From: an uncultured Eubacteriales bacterium
GTDB taxonomy: Bacteria; Bacillota; Clostridia; Oscillospirales; Oscillospiraceae
NCBI GenBank assembly: GCA_900319695.1
Contig: ONPN01000024.1
Coordinates: forward strand, 1-56,586
Direction of reading: 5' to 3'
Length of the DNA: 56,586 nt
Positions within the stretch are counted from its first letter, which is position 1. Each line of letters opens with the position of its first letter. Below, piece after piece: positions 43,572 through 53,471 of the stretch. The notes beneath the pieces were generated by a model. The model did no database searches and had not been told where the DNA came from. It worked only from the letters and a program-made list of their open reading frames with translations. Made by a program: the position numbers and the translations under genes.

Positions 43572-44210
43572 ATGAAATATAAAGGCGTCATCTTCGATCT
43601 GGACGGCGTGATCTGCTCCACCGACCACTACCACTATCTGGCCTGGAAAGCCCTGGCGGACAGGCTCGGCATTTACTTTGACGAGACCATCAACAACCGT
43701 CTGCGCGGCGTCTCCCGCATGGCAAGCCTGGAGATCATCCTTGAGCGCTATAACGGCACGCTCAGCGAGGAGGAAAAGCTCGCCGCGGCGGAGGAAAAAA
43801 ACAATCTCTATCGTGAACTTTTAAAGGAAATGACCCCCGCCGACCTCTCGCCCGAGGTGAAAAACACCCTGGACGCCCTGCGCGCCAAGGGCCTGCTGCT
43901 GGGTATCGGCTCATCGAGCAAGAACACCAAGTTCATCCTCTCCCGCATCGGACTCGGCGACTACTTCGACAAGATCTCCGACGGCACCAACATTACCCGC
44001 TCCAAGCCCGACCCGGAGGTCTTCCTCAAGGGCGCTGAGTATCTGGGACTCGGGCCGAAGGACTGCCTCGTGGTGGAGGACGCCAAGGCCGGTATCGAGG
44101 CGGCCCTCGCCGCCGGGATGGACGCCGCCGCCATCGGGGACGCGACCTCCTGCGGCCTGGCGACCTACAATCTCAGCGCCTTTTCGGACCTTCTCAACTG
44201 CGTCGAATAA
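43572..44210 (+). CDS. pgmB: Beta-phosphoglucomutase
   Basis: A 212-residue HAD-family enzyme converting beta-glucose-1-phosphate to glucose-6-phosphate. The nucleophile and acid Asp are in VIFDLDGVICSTD. Cap-domain markers follow (LRGVSRMASLEIIL), then the Ser/Lys motifs GIGSSSKN and SKPDPEVFLK and the acidic VVEDAKAG. It lies 15 bases before a GH65 phosphorylase, whose product is its substrate; the pair is a classic disaccharide phosphorolysis unit. GGGGAG precedes the ATG. Confidence 0.93.
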   Translation: MKYKGVIFDLDGVICSTDHYHYLAWKALADRLGIYFDETINNRLRGVSRMASLEIILERYNGTLSEEEKLAAAEEKNNLYRELLKEMTPADLSPEVKNTLDALRAKGLLLGIGSSSKNTKFILSRIGLGDYFDKISDGTNITRSKPDPEVFLKGAEYLGLGPKDCLVVEDAKAGIEAALAAGMDAAAIGDATSCGLATYNLSAFSDLLNCVE

Positions 44211-44225
44211 GAGAGGAGAATCATT

Positions 44226-46493
44226 ATGCAGCCGAAATTCCCCTATGAGCCCTGGCGCGTCACGGAGCATGGCTTCTCTGCCCGTGACCTCCGTGAGAAC
44301 GAATCCGTCTTCGCCCTCGGCAACGGCTTCATCGGCCTGCGCGGCAACCTCGAGGAAGGATGCGCGACAGGGGCCGAGACCATCCAGGGCAGCTTCCTAA
44401 ACGGCGTCTTCGATTCCGAGCCCATCGTCTACGGCGAAAAGGCCTACGGCTACGCCAAGAACCACGAGACCATCTGCAACGTCATGGACGCGAAGAGCCT
44501 CGTCCTCACCGCCGATGGGGAGCGCCTGGATATGGGCGCGTCCGAGATTACCGATCACAGCCGCATCCTGGATATGCGCGCCGGGACGCTGACGCGCTCC
44601 TTCATCTGGAAGGCAAAATCCGGCGCGGTTCTTGCGTGCGAGTTTGCCCGTCTCGTCTGTCTCGAGCGGGAGGAGCTCGCCGCGACGAGAGCGATCATCA
44701 ACTGCGTCAGCGGCTCCGCCAGGCTCTTTATTGAAAGCGCCGTCGCCCCCGCCGTCATCGCCGAGGGGGACCCGAACGACCCCCGCAACGCCGCCGGCAA
44801 GGACCGCAGCCTCGCCATCTCCCGCCTGTTCGCTGACGGCCCTGTCCTCGCCATGGAGCAGAAAACCAAGAACAGCGGCTACACCATTGCCTGCGCTGTG
44901 CAGCACCGCGGCCTTGAGGGCCAATCTGAGACGAAGGAAAAATCCGCCGTCTGGACCGCCGAAGTCAAGCTGAACGCGGGTGAATCCCTGCGCCTGGACA
45001 AGAGCGTCTGCTATGCCGCCGCCCGCTATGACGAGGACCCCGCCCTCCTTACCCGCACGATCGAACAGGCGAAGGCCGCACCGGACTTCGACACTCTCCT
45101 CAAAGAACAGCGCGCCGCGCTGGACGCCTTCTGGGCCGTCGCGGGCGTGGAGATCGAGGGGGACGACGCCCTGCTACAGGGCCTGCGCTTCAATCTTTTC
45201 CACCTCTTCCAGTCCGCCGGACGTGACGGACGGCGCAACATTGCCGCCAAGGGCCTGACCGGCGAGGGCTACGAGGGCCACACCTTCTGGGACACCGAAG
45301 CCTATATCCTGCCGGTCTTCATCCACACCGATCCCGCCCTTGCGAGAAAGCTGCTGGAATACCGCTACGCCATCCTGCCGAACGCCCGCGCGAGAGCGAG
45401 AGAACTGGGCCACCCCAAGGGCGCGCTCTATGCCTGGCGCACCATCGACGGGGAGGAGTGCAGCGCCTACTTCCCAGCGGGCACCGCCCAGTACCACATC
45501 GACGGCGACATCGCCCACGCAATCTGCGACTACTACGACGCCACCGGGGATCTGGACTTCATGGCCAAATGCGGCGCGGAGATCCTGGTGGAGACCGCCC
45601 GCCTCTACTACGACCTCGGCTTCTTCAGCGCGGCGAAGGGCGGCCAGTTCGTCCTCAACTGCGTCACCGGCCCGGACGAGTATAACGTCATGGTCAACAA
45701 CAACGTCTACACCAACTGCGTCGCGGAGGAGAACTTCCGCAGCGCGGGCGAGATGATGGAGCTGCTGCGGCTCAACTGCCCGGAAGACTACGCGAGACTT
45801 TGCGATTCAACAGGCTTTGAGCCTTCGGAGGCGGAGGCCTGGCGCAAGGCGGCGGATCTCATGTATTACCCCGACGCCGTGGACGGCATCTACCCCCAGG
45901 ACGACGATTTTCTCAATCGCAAGCCCTGGCCGCTGGACACCATCCCGGCCGAGAAGCACCCCCTGCTCATCCACTACCACGGTCTCACGATCTACCGCCA
46001 CATGGTCTGCAAGCAGGCGGATCTGATCCTCGCCATGACCCAGTACGGCGAATGCTGGACACTCGAGGAGAAGCGCAAAAACTTCTTCTTCTACGATAAG
46101 GTCACCACCCATGACTCCAGTCTCTCCATGGCGGTCTTCTCCATCCTCGCAAACGAGATCGGCGAGGTGGGCATCGGCTACGACTACTTCATGTCCTCGG
46201 CCCGCCTCGACCTGGACGACATGCACCACAACACCAAGGACGGTCTGCATATGGCGAACATGGCCGGAACCTGGACAGGCCTTGTGCGCGGCTTCGGCGG
46301 CATGAGGAACCGGAAGGGGAGACTGAGCTTCGCCCCCGTCTGCCCGCCACAGTGGCAGGGCTACGCCTTCTGCGTCCGCTACCGCGGCAGAACGATCCGC
46401 GTCCACGTCACCGCTGAGGGCGCGGAGTACAAGCTGCTCGAGGGCGAGCCGATCACCGTCTATGATCACGGCGACGCGCTTGAGCTGAACTGA
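44226..46493 (+). CDS. GH65 disaccharide phosphorylase (maltose/kojibiose/trehalose type)
   Basis: A 755-residue glycoside hydrolase family 65 enzyme. It splits an alpha-glucosyl disaccharide with phosphate to beta-glucose-1-phosphate and a sugar. The N-terminal beta-sandwich starts PYEPWRVTEHGFSARDL. The (alpha/alpha)6 barrel has GHTFWDTEAYILPVF and the general acid Glu in CVTGPDEYNVMVNNN near residue 483. Phosphate-site residues are expected near THDSSLSMAVFSI. Exact substrate cannot be read from sequence. It is cotranscribed with pgmB; no dedicated transporter is adjacent, but an MsmK-like ATPase lies about 16 kb upstream. Confidence 0.92.
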   Translation: MQPKFPYEPWRVTEHGFSARDLRENESVFALGNGFIGLRGNLEEGCATGAETIQGSFLNGVFDSEPIVYGEKAYGYAKNHETICNVMDAKSLVLTADGERLDMGASEITDHSRILDMRAGTLTRSFIWKAKSGAVLACEFARLVCLEREELAATRAIINCVSGSARLFIESAVAPAVIAEGDPNDPRNAAGKDRSLAISRLFADGPVLAMEQKTKNSGYTIACAVQHRGLEGQSETKEKSAVWTAEVKLNAGESLRLDKSVCYAAARYDEDPALLTRTIEQAKAAPDFDTLLKEQRAALDAFWAVAGVEIEGDDALLQGLRFNLFHLFQSAGRDGRRNIAAKGLTGEGYEGHTFWDTEAYILPVFIHTDPALARKLLEYRYAILPNARARARELGHPKGALYAWRTIDGEECSAYFPAGTAQYHIDGDIAHAICDYYDATGDLDFMAKCGAEILVETARLYYDLGFFSAAKGGQFVLNCVTGPDEYNVMVNNNVYTNCVAEENFRSAGEMMELLRLNCPEDYARLCDSTGFEPSEAEAWRKAADLMYYPDAVDGIYPQDDDFLNRKPWPLDTIPAEKHPLLIHYHGLTIYRHMVCKQADLILAMTQYGECWTLEEKRKNFFFYDKVTTHDSSLSMAVFSILANEIGEVGIGYDYFMSSARLDLDDMHHNTKDGLHMANMAGTWTGLVRGFGGMRNRKGRLSFAPVCPPQWQGYAFCVRYRGRTIRVHVTAEGAEYKLLEGEPITVYDHGDALELN

Positions 46494-46526
46494 TAAAAAG
46501 GGCGCGCTGCAAAATAGCGCGTCGAA

Positions 46527-46577
46527 AAGCAAAAGCACCAGTTGGGTCCGAAAAAGACTTGGCTGGTGCTTTTGCTT
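46527..46577 (+). terminator. Terminator-like hairpin after the GH65 gene
   Basis: A perfect 15-bp stem (AAGCAAAAGCACCAG with its complement, 21-base loop). The 3' arm contains a T-rich TTTTGCTT but no long U-tract. It ends three bases before the MITE. Confidence 0.65.
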
Positions 46578-46580
46578 GTG

Positions 46581-46766
46581 TTAAGGCAATACCGCACAAT
46601 TCGGCAAGAGCAGATTCTGAGAAAATTTGAGTTCTGATAAAGGCACTTTTTCGCAGATGTACTTTGTGTACCTCAAGAAACTTTGTGTACCTCAAGAAAA
46701 AGTGGCGAAATCAGGTCGCAAATTTTCCGGAAGATGCCGAAGGCGGATCGTGCGGTGTTGCCTTAA
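46581..46766. mobile_element. MITE-like element, 186 bp, TTAAGGCAA ends
   Basis: A non-coding element with 17-bp terminal inverted repeats TTAAGGCAATACCGCAC (46581) and its near complement ending at 46766 (one mismatch), extended by weaker pairing. It contains a tandem duplication of ACTTTGTGTACCTCAAGAA. A second copy begins at 56461. No transposase is present. The TTAA at each end may be the target duplication. Confidence 0.8.
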
Positions 46767-46834
46767 TACTGTTTTTCGTTAAAACGGTTCTCCCATATCC
46801 AAAATTAAATTGAGTACACATGAATAATCAAAAA

Positions 46835-46870
46835 AGGAGCAGACAATATTTCAGCATACTGTCTGCTCCT
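46835..46870 (-). terminator. groEL terminator
   Basis: On the minus strand an 11-bp stem (AGGAGCAGACA with its complement) is followed by six T, about 135 bases after the groEL stop. The stretch 46871-47005 between it and the stop shows no gene. Confidence 0.8.
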
Positions 46871-47005
46871 CTGATCCTTATTGAGGCAACTTTCTATTTA
46901 AATGTGTGTAAGTTCCGTGTAAGCTCATTGTAAACGTTCTTTAAATGTTTCGCATAACGCCATTAATGTCGACAATCGTCACTTATATTGTCTGAAAAGT
47001 TTGAC

Positions 47006-48936
<1,931 letters not shown>

Positions 48937-48979
48937 GCTTCTATACCTCCAAATAATTATATTACAAAAATCAGCATCG

Positions 48980-49042
48980 TTAGCACTCAAACATCCTGAG
49001 TGCTAACGATGCATACTATACCACACTTTTCCGATTTTGCAA
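48980..49042 (-). promoter_or_regulatory. CIRCE operator (HrcA site) and groESL promoter
   Basis: TTAGCACTC (48980-48988), 9 bases, GAGTGCTAA (48998-49006) is the exact CIRCE element bound by the heat-shock repressor HrcA; the arms extend outward to GCATCG/CGATGC. On the minus strand TTGCAA (49037-49042) and TATAGT (49015-49020), 16 bp apart, form the promoter, and CIRCE covers the start site. Confidence 0.96.
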
Positions 49043-49091
49043 GAGGCAGGCGGGAAAAGATTTTAAATTTTTTATGACCTGCGCGTCCCGA

Positions 49092-50012
49092 TCATACCGG
49101 ATTGTCGAAAAAATGCATGCCAGCGGGGACGATCAGGCGCATGGCGCGGGGGACCAGCTTCATGTCGACGGACTTTGCGAAAATGGCCTCGCCGTCGATG
49201 TTGACGACGTTCTCCTCATCGAAGTCGATGTGGAGCTCGCTTCCCCTGAGATGGCGGATGACCTTCGGATAGCGGTCCGCCTTGCCGCCTGCATACTTGC
49301 CGATATAGCGGGCAAGGGTGAAGAGACTCACACCGGGTACGACAAAGATCTCCAAGATTCCGTCGTCCAGCCTGGCGTCTGGGCTGGGATTGAAGCCGCC
49401 GCCGTAATAGCGCCCATTGCAGGCGCAGAGCAGGGCGTATTCCCCCTCGGACACCGTGTCGCCCACGCGCACGCGCATATGTCGGTTGATGCCCTTGAAG
49501 ACGTTGACCACAGCCGACACCACATAGCCGCCCGCGCCGCCGATGAGCGGCAGACCGCTGTATTGATGTACCTCGGTACCGATACGCGCATCGATGCCGA
49601 CCGAGCAGATATTGGCGCTCCAGCGGCCGTTGCAGTTGATGAGGTCTATGGGGTGCTCCGTGCCGTCGAGCAGGGCGTCGAGGTTCTGAAACAGCGCCTT
49701 TTCCTCGCCAAACATGCGGCAGAAGTCGTTGCCCGTTCCGATGGGGAAGGGGGCGGCCGCGACGTTTGGAAGCTCCGCCGCGCCGCAGACGCACTCATTG
49801 AAGGTGCCGTCGCCCCCGCAGGCATAGACCCGCAGGTGATCGCAGCGGGCGGCCTCCGCTTTTATCTTCACCGGCGCGTCCATAGGGCCCTTCGTGACAT
49901 AGACCTCGTATTCGTCCGTCCGATTTTCAAAAGCGGCTCTGACAGCGCGGCTGACTGCAATGCTCTTGTCCTTGCCACCGGCTTTGGGATTGACGATGAA
50001 CAGATGCTTCAT
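49092..50012 (-). CDS. Diacylglycerol kinase / YegS-like lipid kinase
   Basis: A protein of about 306 residues of the DAGK catalytic family. It has the N-terminal phosphate-binding strand HLFIVNPKAGGKDK, the nucleotide loop YACGGDGTFNEC with Asp, and PFPIGTGNDFCRMFG. The C-terminal beta domain contains DARLDDGILEIFVV and DGEAIF. It phosphorylates a lipid such as diacylglycerol at the membrane face. The start is the ATG at 50012 behind GGGAG. It ends 56 bases before the groESL promoter and starts 20 bases after the methyltransferase gene, so the two are probably cotranscribed. Confidence 0.9.
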   Translation of the reverse strand: MKHLFIVNPKAGGKDKSIAVSRAVRAAFENRTDEYEVYVTKGPMDAPVKIKAEAARCDHLRVYACGGDGTFNECVCGAAELPNVAAAPFPIGTGNDFCRMFGEEKALFQNLDALLDGTEHPIDLINCNGRWSANICSVGIDARIGTEVHQYSGLPLIGGAGGYVVSAVVNVFKGINRHMRVRVGDTVSEGEYALLCACNGRYYGGGFNPSPDARLDDGILEIFVVPGVSLFTLARYIGKYAGGKADRYPKVIRHLRGSELHIDFDEENVVNIDGEAIFAKSVDMKLVPRAMRLIVPAGMHFFDNPV

Positions 50013-50031
50013 AATCGACGCTCCCGTCATG

Positions 50032-51144
50032 CTACTTAAAATACATATACAAATCGCACTTGATCATGCCGTTATAGAGCTTGCGCTTCTTATCAGCCGT
50101 GCGCCCGAAGCAGCGCTCAAACTCCGTGTGGGAGGAGAGCAGATAGAGCTGCCAGTTGGGGCACCCGGAAAGGGCCTGACCGAAGCCACGGTAAAGAGTC
50201 TCGGCCTCCTGCTTTTCCATGATGCGCTCGCCGTAAGGGGGATTGGTGACGATGACGCCGCGCTCGGTCCGTCGGTCAAAGGACATGGCGTCCGCGACCT
50301 CGAAGCGCACCACGTCGGAAACCCCGGCGCGCTGGGCGTTTTCTTTCGCTATCACGACGGCTTTTGGGTCGATGTCCGAGCCCACGATACGGTATTCCCC
50401 GTGGTACTCTCTGGCCCTTGCCGCCTCGCGCTCGTCAGCCCAGACGCGGCGGTCGATCTGCTTCCAGCCCTGGGAAGTGAAGGAGCGCTCCAGACCGGGG
50501 GCGCGGTTTTTGGCGATCAGCGCCGCCTCTATGGGGATGGTGCCGCTGCCGCAGAAGGGGTCGCAGAAATCGTCCCGTCCGCGGTAGCGCGAAAGCGTCA
50601 CCATGGCGGCGGCCATGGTCTCCTTGAGGGGGGCGGCGTTATGGGCCGGGCGGTAGCCGCGCTTGTGCAGGCCGTCGCCGGAGGTGTCGATGCAGAGGGA
50701 CACGCGGTCCTTCATGATCGAAAATTGGATCTGATACAGCGCTCCGCTCTCCTGAAACCAGTCAATGTGATACTTTGCCTTGAGACGCTCGACAACAGCC
50801 TTCTTGATGATCTTCTGGCAGTCGGAGACCGAGAAGAGCTGGGAGTTGAGGCTGTAGCCCTTGACGGGAAAGGCACCGTCGGCGGGGATGATGCTCTCCC
50901 AGGACAGGGCTTTGGTGCCTTCAAAAAGGGCGTCGAAGGTTTTCGCCTCAAAGCTGCCCACCTCGATCAGCACACGTTCGCCGATGCGCAGACAGATGTT
51001 GGCGCGGGCAAGCTCGCTTTCGCCGCCGGTAAAATAGACGCGGCCGTTTTCCGAGCGCACGCCCGGAATGTTCAGTCTTTTCAGTTCGTCCGCGATCGGC
51101 CCCTCAAGGCCGAGCAGACAGGGGACACACATGGTATAGTTCAT
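50032..51144 (-). CDS. THUMP-domain class I SAM-dependent RNA methyltransferase (RlmL/YpsC-like)
   Basis: A 370-residue 23S rRNA guanine-N2 methyltransferase homologue. The N-terminal THUMP domain covers about residues 1-160 (CVPCLLGLEGPIADELKRL, FKxx-like segments). The SAM-dependent core follows, with DPFCGSGTIPIEAALIA (SAM loop), GSDIDPKAV and the catalytic VTNPPYGERI. Length fits the YpsC branch, the single-domain equivalent of E. coli RlmL. AAAGGA precedes the ATG. Confidence 0.92.
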   Translation of the reverse strand: MNYTMCVPCLLGLEGPIADELKRLNIPGVRSENGRVYFTGGESELARANICLRIGERVLIEVGSFEAKTFDALFEGTKALSWESIIPADGAFPVKGYSLNSQLFSVSDCQKIIKKAVVERLKAKYHIDWFQESGALYQIQFSIMKDRVSLCIDTSGDGLHKRGYRPAHNAAPLKETMAAAMVTLSRYRGRDDFCDPFCGSGTIPIEAALIAKNRAPGLERSFTSQGWKQIDRRVWADEREAARAREYHGEYRIVGSDIDPKAVVIAKENAQRAGVSDVVRFEVADAMSFDRRTERGVIVTNPPYGERIMEKQEAETLYRGFGQALSGCPNWQLYLLSSHTEFERCFGRTADKKRKLYNGMIKCDLYMYFK

Positions 51145-51189
51145 CGTGAATAATCCTTTATAAAAAAATTATAGAATACTCGCGGGCAC

Positions 51190-51897
51190 TCAGAACAGTC
51201 CAACCGCTTTCGCCAGCGGGACAAGCACGAGCGGAAGGAATAGGCAGGGGAGCATGTCGCCGATCTTGAAGCGCTTTTCCGAAAATCCGATCATGTTGCA
51301 GGCCATGGCGAGGAAGATGGGCCCGCCGACGCCGGACATCTCGCCCACCACGTCGGCAGTCAGCACCGGCTCTACCGCCGCGGCCAGCAGGGTGATTGCG
51401 CCCTGGTAGAGCAGAATGGGGATGGCCGAAAAGATAACGCCCGGACCGAAGGCCGAGGCAAAGGCCATGGCGCTGATGCCGTCCATCACGCTCTTGGTCA
51501 GCAGAATGCTGTAGTCTTGGTCGAGGCCCGCTCGGATGGAGCCGAGGATCGCCATGCTGCCGGTGCAGAAGAGCAGGGTGCAGCTCACAAAGCCCTCGGA
51601 GAAGGGGCCCTTGCCGAGGGGGGTATCCTTGAGCCTGTCCCTGGCCCAGTCGCCGAGCGCATTGACCCGGTCGTCCAGCTTGAGCAGCATCCCGATCAGG
51701 GTGCCGAAGGCCATGGACAGGACGACAACCAGAAAGCTCCTGATTCCGACGGCGCTCTGAATGCCGATGGCGGCGACGGTGAAGCCCATCACGGTCATAA
51801 TGCCGCGGACATAGTCGTCGCGTATCTTGCTGCCGAAAAGACTGCCGAGCAAACCGCCGAGCACGATTGCAGCGGCGTTGATAATGGTACCGAGCAT
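51190..51897 (-). CDS. DUF554 family membrane protein
   Basis: A protein of about 235 residues with six to seven membrane helices. DUF554/YdfK signatures include GTIINAAAIVLGGLLGSLFG, FVSCTLLFCTGSMAILGSI, LLTKSVMDGISAMAFASAFG and FSAIPILLYQGAITL. The family is a putative transporter of unknown substrate. The ATG at 51897 follows GGGAG; the longer frame overlaps the divergent gene's leader. Confidence 0.88.
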   Translation of the reverse strand: MLGTIINAAAIVLGGLLGSLFGSKIRDDYVRGIMTVMGFTVAAIGIQSAVGIRSFLVVVLSMAFGTLIGMLLKLDDRVNALGDWARDRLKDTPLGKGPFSEGFVSCTLLFCTGSMAILGSIRAGLDQDYSILLTKSVMDGISAMAFASAFGPGVIFSAIPILLYQGAITLLAAAVEPVLTADVVGEMSGVGGPIFLAMACNMIGFSEKRFKIGDMLPCLFLPLVLVPLAKAVGLF

Positions 51898-52077
51898 AGC
51901 GCAAAACTCCCAAATGTGTAAAACTGGATAGATTTTAGCACAGCCCGGGGTATGTTTCAAGCGTCAGAGCGCAGAAATGGCCGAATTTGGACAAATGGCG
52001 CAGTGTTCACGAATTGCGCCTTGTTTTTATCCGCACTATCAGCTATAATTTTCAAAAACAAATGGGGAGAGATGACG

Positions 52078-53118
52078 ATGGCCTATACCATTTCGCGCGT
52101 TTATCCGGACGATAAACGCGCTCTCGCGCAGGTGGACGCTCTGCTGGAACAGGAGGGCATACAGCGCGACGGCAATCTCGACTATGTTGCCGCCATGTTT
52201 GATGAGGACTACCGCGTCATTGCCACCGGCTCCTGCTTCGGCAACACCCTGCGCTGCTTCGCCGTGAGCCGCGAGCACCAGGGCGAGGGACTTCTGAATC
52301 AGATCATCACACACCTGATCGAGTTTCAGCAGGAGCGCGGCAATTTTCAGCTCTTCCTCTATACAAAGATCAACTCCGCCAAATTCTTCGGCGACCTGGG
52401 CTTTTATGAGATTGCCCGCGTGGACGGTACTCTGGTCTTTATGGAGAACCGTCGGGGCGGCTTTGAATCGTACTTAAAGCGCCTTGCGAAGACAAAGACG
52501 GAGGGGAAGTCCGCGGCCCTGGTTATGAACGCCAATCCCTTCACCCTCGGTCACCAGTATCTGTGCGAGACGGCCTCGGCCGGCTGCGACAGTCTGCACC
52601 TGTTTGTCGTGAGCGAGGACGCAAGTCTCGTGCCGTTTGCCGTACGCAAGCAGCTGATCAAAGCGGGCACCGCCCATCTGCCGAATGTGATCCTGCATGA
52701 CAGCGGCCCCTACATCATCAGCTCAGCCACCTTCCCGAGCTATTTTCTAAAGGATGAGACAAAGGTCATTGAAGGCCATGCGCGCCTCGACCTCGAAATC
52801 TTCAAGAAAATTGCCGCGGCGCTGAATATCTCCGCCCGCTACGTTGGTGAGGAGCCGACAAGTCAGGTGACGGGGCTCTACAATCAGATCATGGCCGAGG
52901 AGCTGCCCAAGGCCGGGATCGAGTGCCGCGTTATCCCGCGCAAAAAAATCGGCGGGCAGGTCATCAGCGCCTCCACTGTCCGCAAAGCCTTGCAGGACGG
53001 CGACTGGGAGACTTTCCGCCGCCTTGTCCCGGAGACGACCGCCGCCTGGTTTGAAAGCCCGGAGGCCGTGCCGGTCCTGGAGAGAATCAGACAGGCGAAT
53101 AATGTCATCCACTACTGA
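52078..53118 (+). CDS. citC: Citrate lyase ligase (citC-like), isolated
   Basis: A protein of about 346 residues: an N-terminal GNAT-like acetyltransferase domain (about 1-125; CFAVSREHQGEGLLNQII) and a nucleotidyltransferase domain with the HxGH-like motif NANPFTLGHQYL and the ISSATFPSYFLK and VISASTVRKAL blocks. CitC acetylates the acyl-carrier subunit of citrate lyase using ATP and acetate. No citD, citE or citF is in the neighbourhood, so the target must be encoded elsewhere or the protein has another role. The ATG at 52078 has GGGGAG 8-9 bases upstream. Confidence 0.88.
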   Translation: MAYTISRVYPDDKRALAQVDALLEQEGIQRDGNLDYVAAMFDEDYRVIATGSCFGNTLRCFAVSREHQGEGLLNQIITHLIEFQQERGNFQLFLYTKINSAKFFGDLGFYEIARVDGTLVFMENRRGGFESYLKRLAKTKTEGKSAALVMNANPFTLGHQYLCETASAGCDSLHLFVVSEDASLVPFAVRKQLIKAGTAHLPNVILHDSGPYIISSATFPSYFLKDETKVIEGHARLDLEIFKKIAAALNISARYVGEEPTSQVTGLYNQIMAEELPKAGIECRVIPRKKIGGQVISASTVRKALQDGDWETFRRLVPETTAAWFESPEAVPVLERIRQANNVIHY

Positions 53119-53127
53119 GAGAAAAAC

Positions 53128-53179
53128 AAAACCATCCCCGACGGGATGGTTTGTTCCATGGCACCCACGAGAGGATTCG
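53128..53179. repeat. Direct repeat copy 1: tRNA-Arg 3' end plus terminator
   Basis: 52 bp identical to 53302-53353. It holds a hairpin (AAACCATCCC/GGGATGGTTT) that also ends the citC transcript, and the last part of tRNA-Arg up to GAGGATTCG. It is a partial tRNA-Arg 3' end on the minus strand, 174 bp from the intact one. Confidence 0.92.
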
Positions 53180-53249
53180 CCTGCATCGTCCGCCTCGCGG
53201 GGGATCGGCGTCCGATAGAGGAATTCGCCAAGTGTGCGCACTGGCTCAT

Positions 53250-53270
53250 GCACAGGCCACCGGCCTGTGC
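53250..53270. repeat. Hairpin in the tRNA-Arg scar
   Basis: A perfect 9-bp stem GCACAGGCC/GGCCTGTGC with loop ACC, in the 122-bp segment between the direct repeats. Next to it lies GGTTCGAATCCTCCCGC (from 53278), a T-arm-like sequence on the plus strand. No gene is seen in 53119-53331 apart from these elements. Confidence 0.7.
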
Positions 53271-53301
53271 GGACATGGTTCGAATCCTCCCGCAGGATGA
53301 A

Positions 53302-53353
53302 AAAACCATCCCCGACGGGATGGTTTGTTCCATGGCACCCACGAGAGGATTCG
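53302..53353. repeat. Direct repeat copy 2: tRNA-Arg 3' end plus terminator
   Basis: The second copy of the 52-bp repeat. The hairpin with a run of T on the minus strand is the terminator of the intact tRNA-Arg gene, and the rest is its 3' end. Confidence 0.92.
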
Positions 53354-53409
53354 AACCTCCGACCCCTCGCTTAGGAGGCGAGTGCTCTATCCTGCTGAGC
53401 TACGTGGGC
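53333..53409 (-). tRNA. tRNA-Arg (anticodon CCT)
   Basis: A complete 77-nt cloverleaf with encoded CCA. Acceptor GCCCACG pairs with CGTGGGT; anticodon stem CTCGC/GCGAG encloses a loop with CCT; T-arm GGAGGTTCGAATCCTCT. It reads the rare AGG codon. Confidence 0.93.
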
Positions 53410-53471
53410 CTATACAAGCTCGGTTATTCTACAGCAGATGAGTCCCAATGTCAAGCACGAAAGGATACCAC

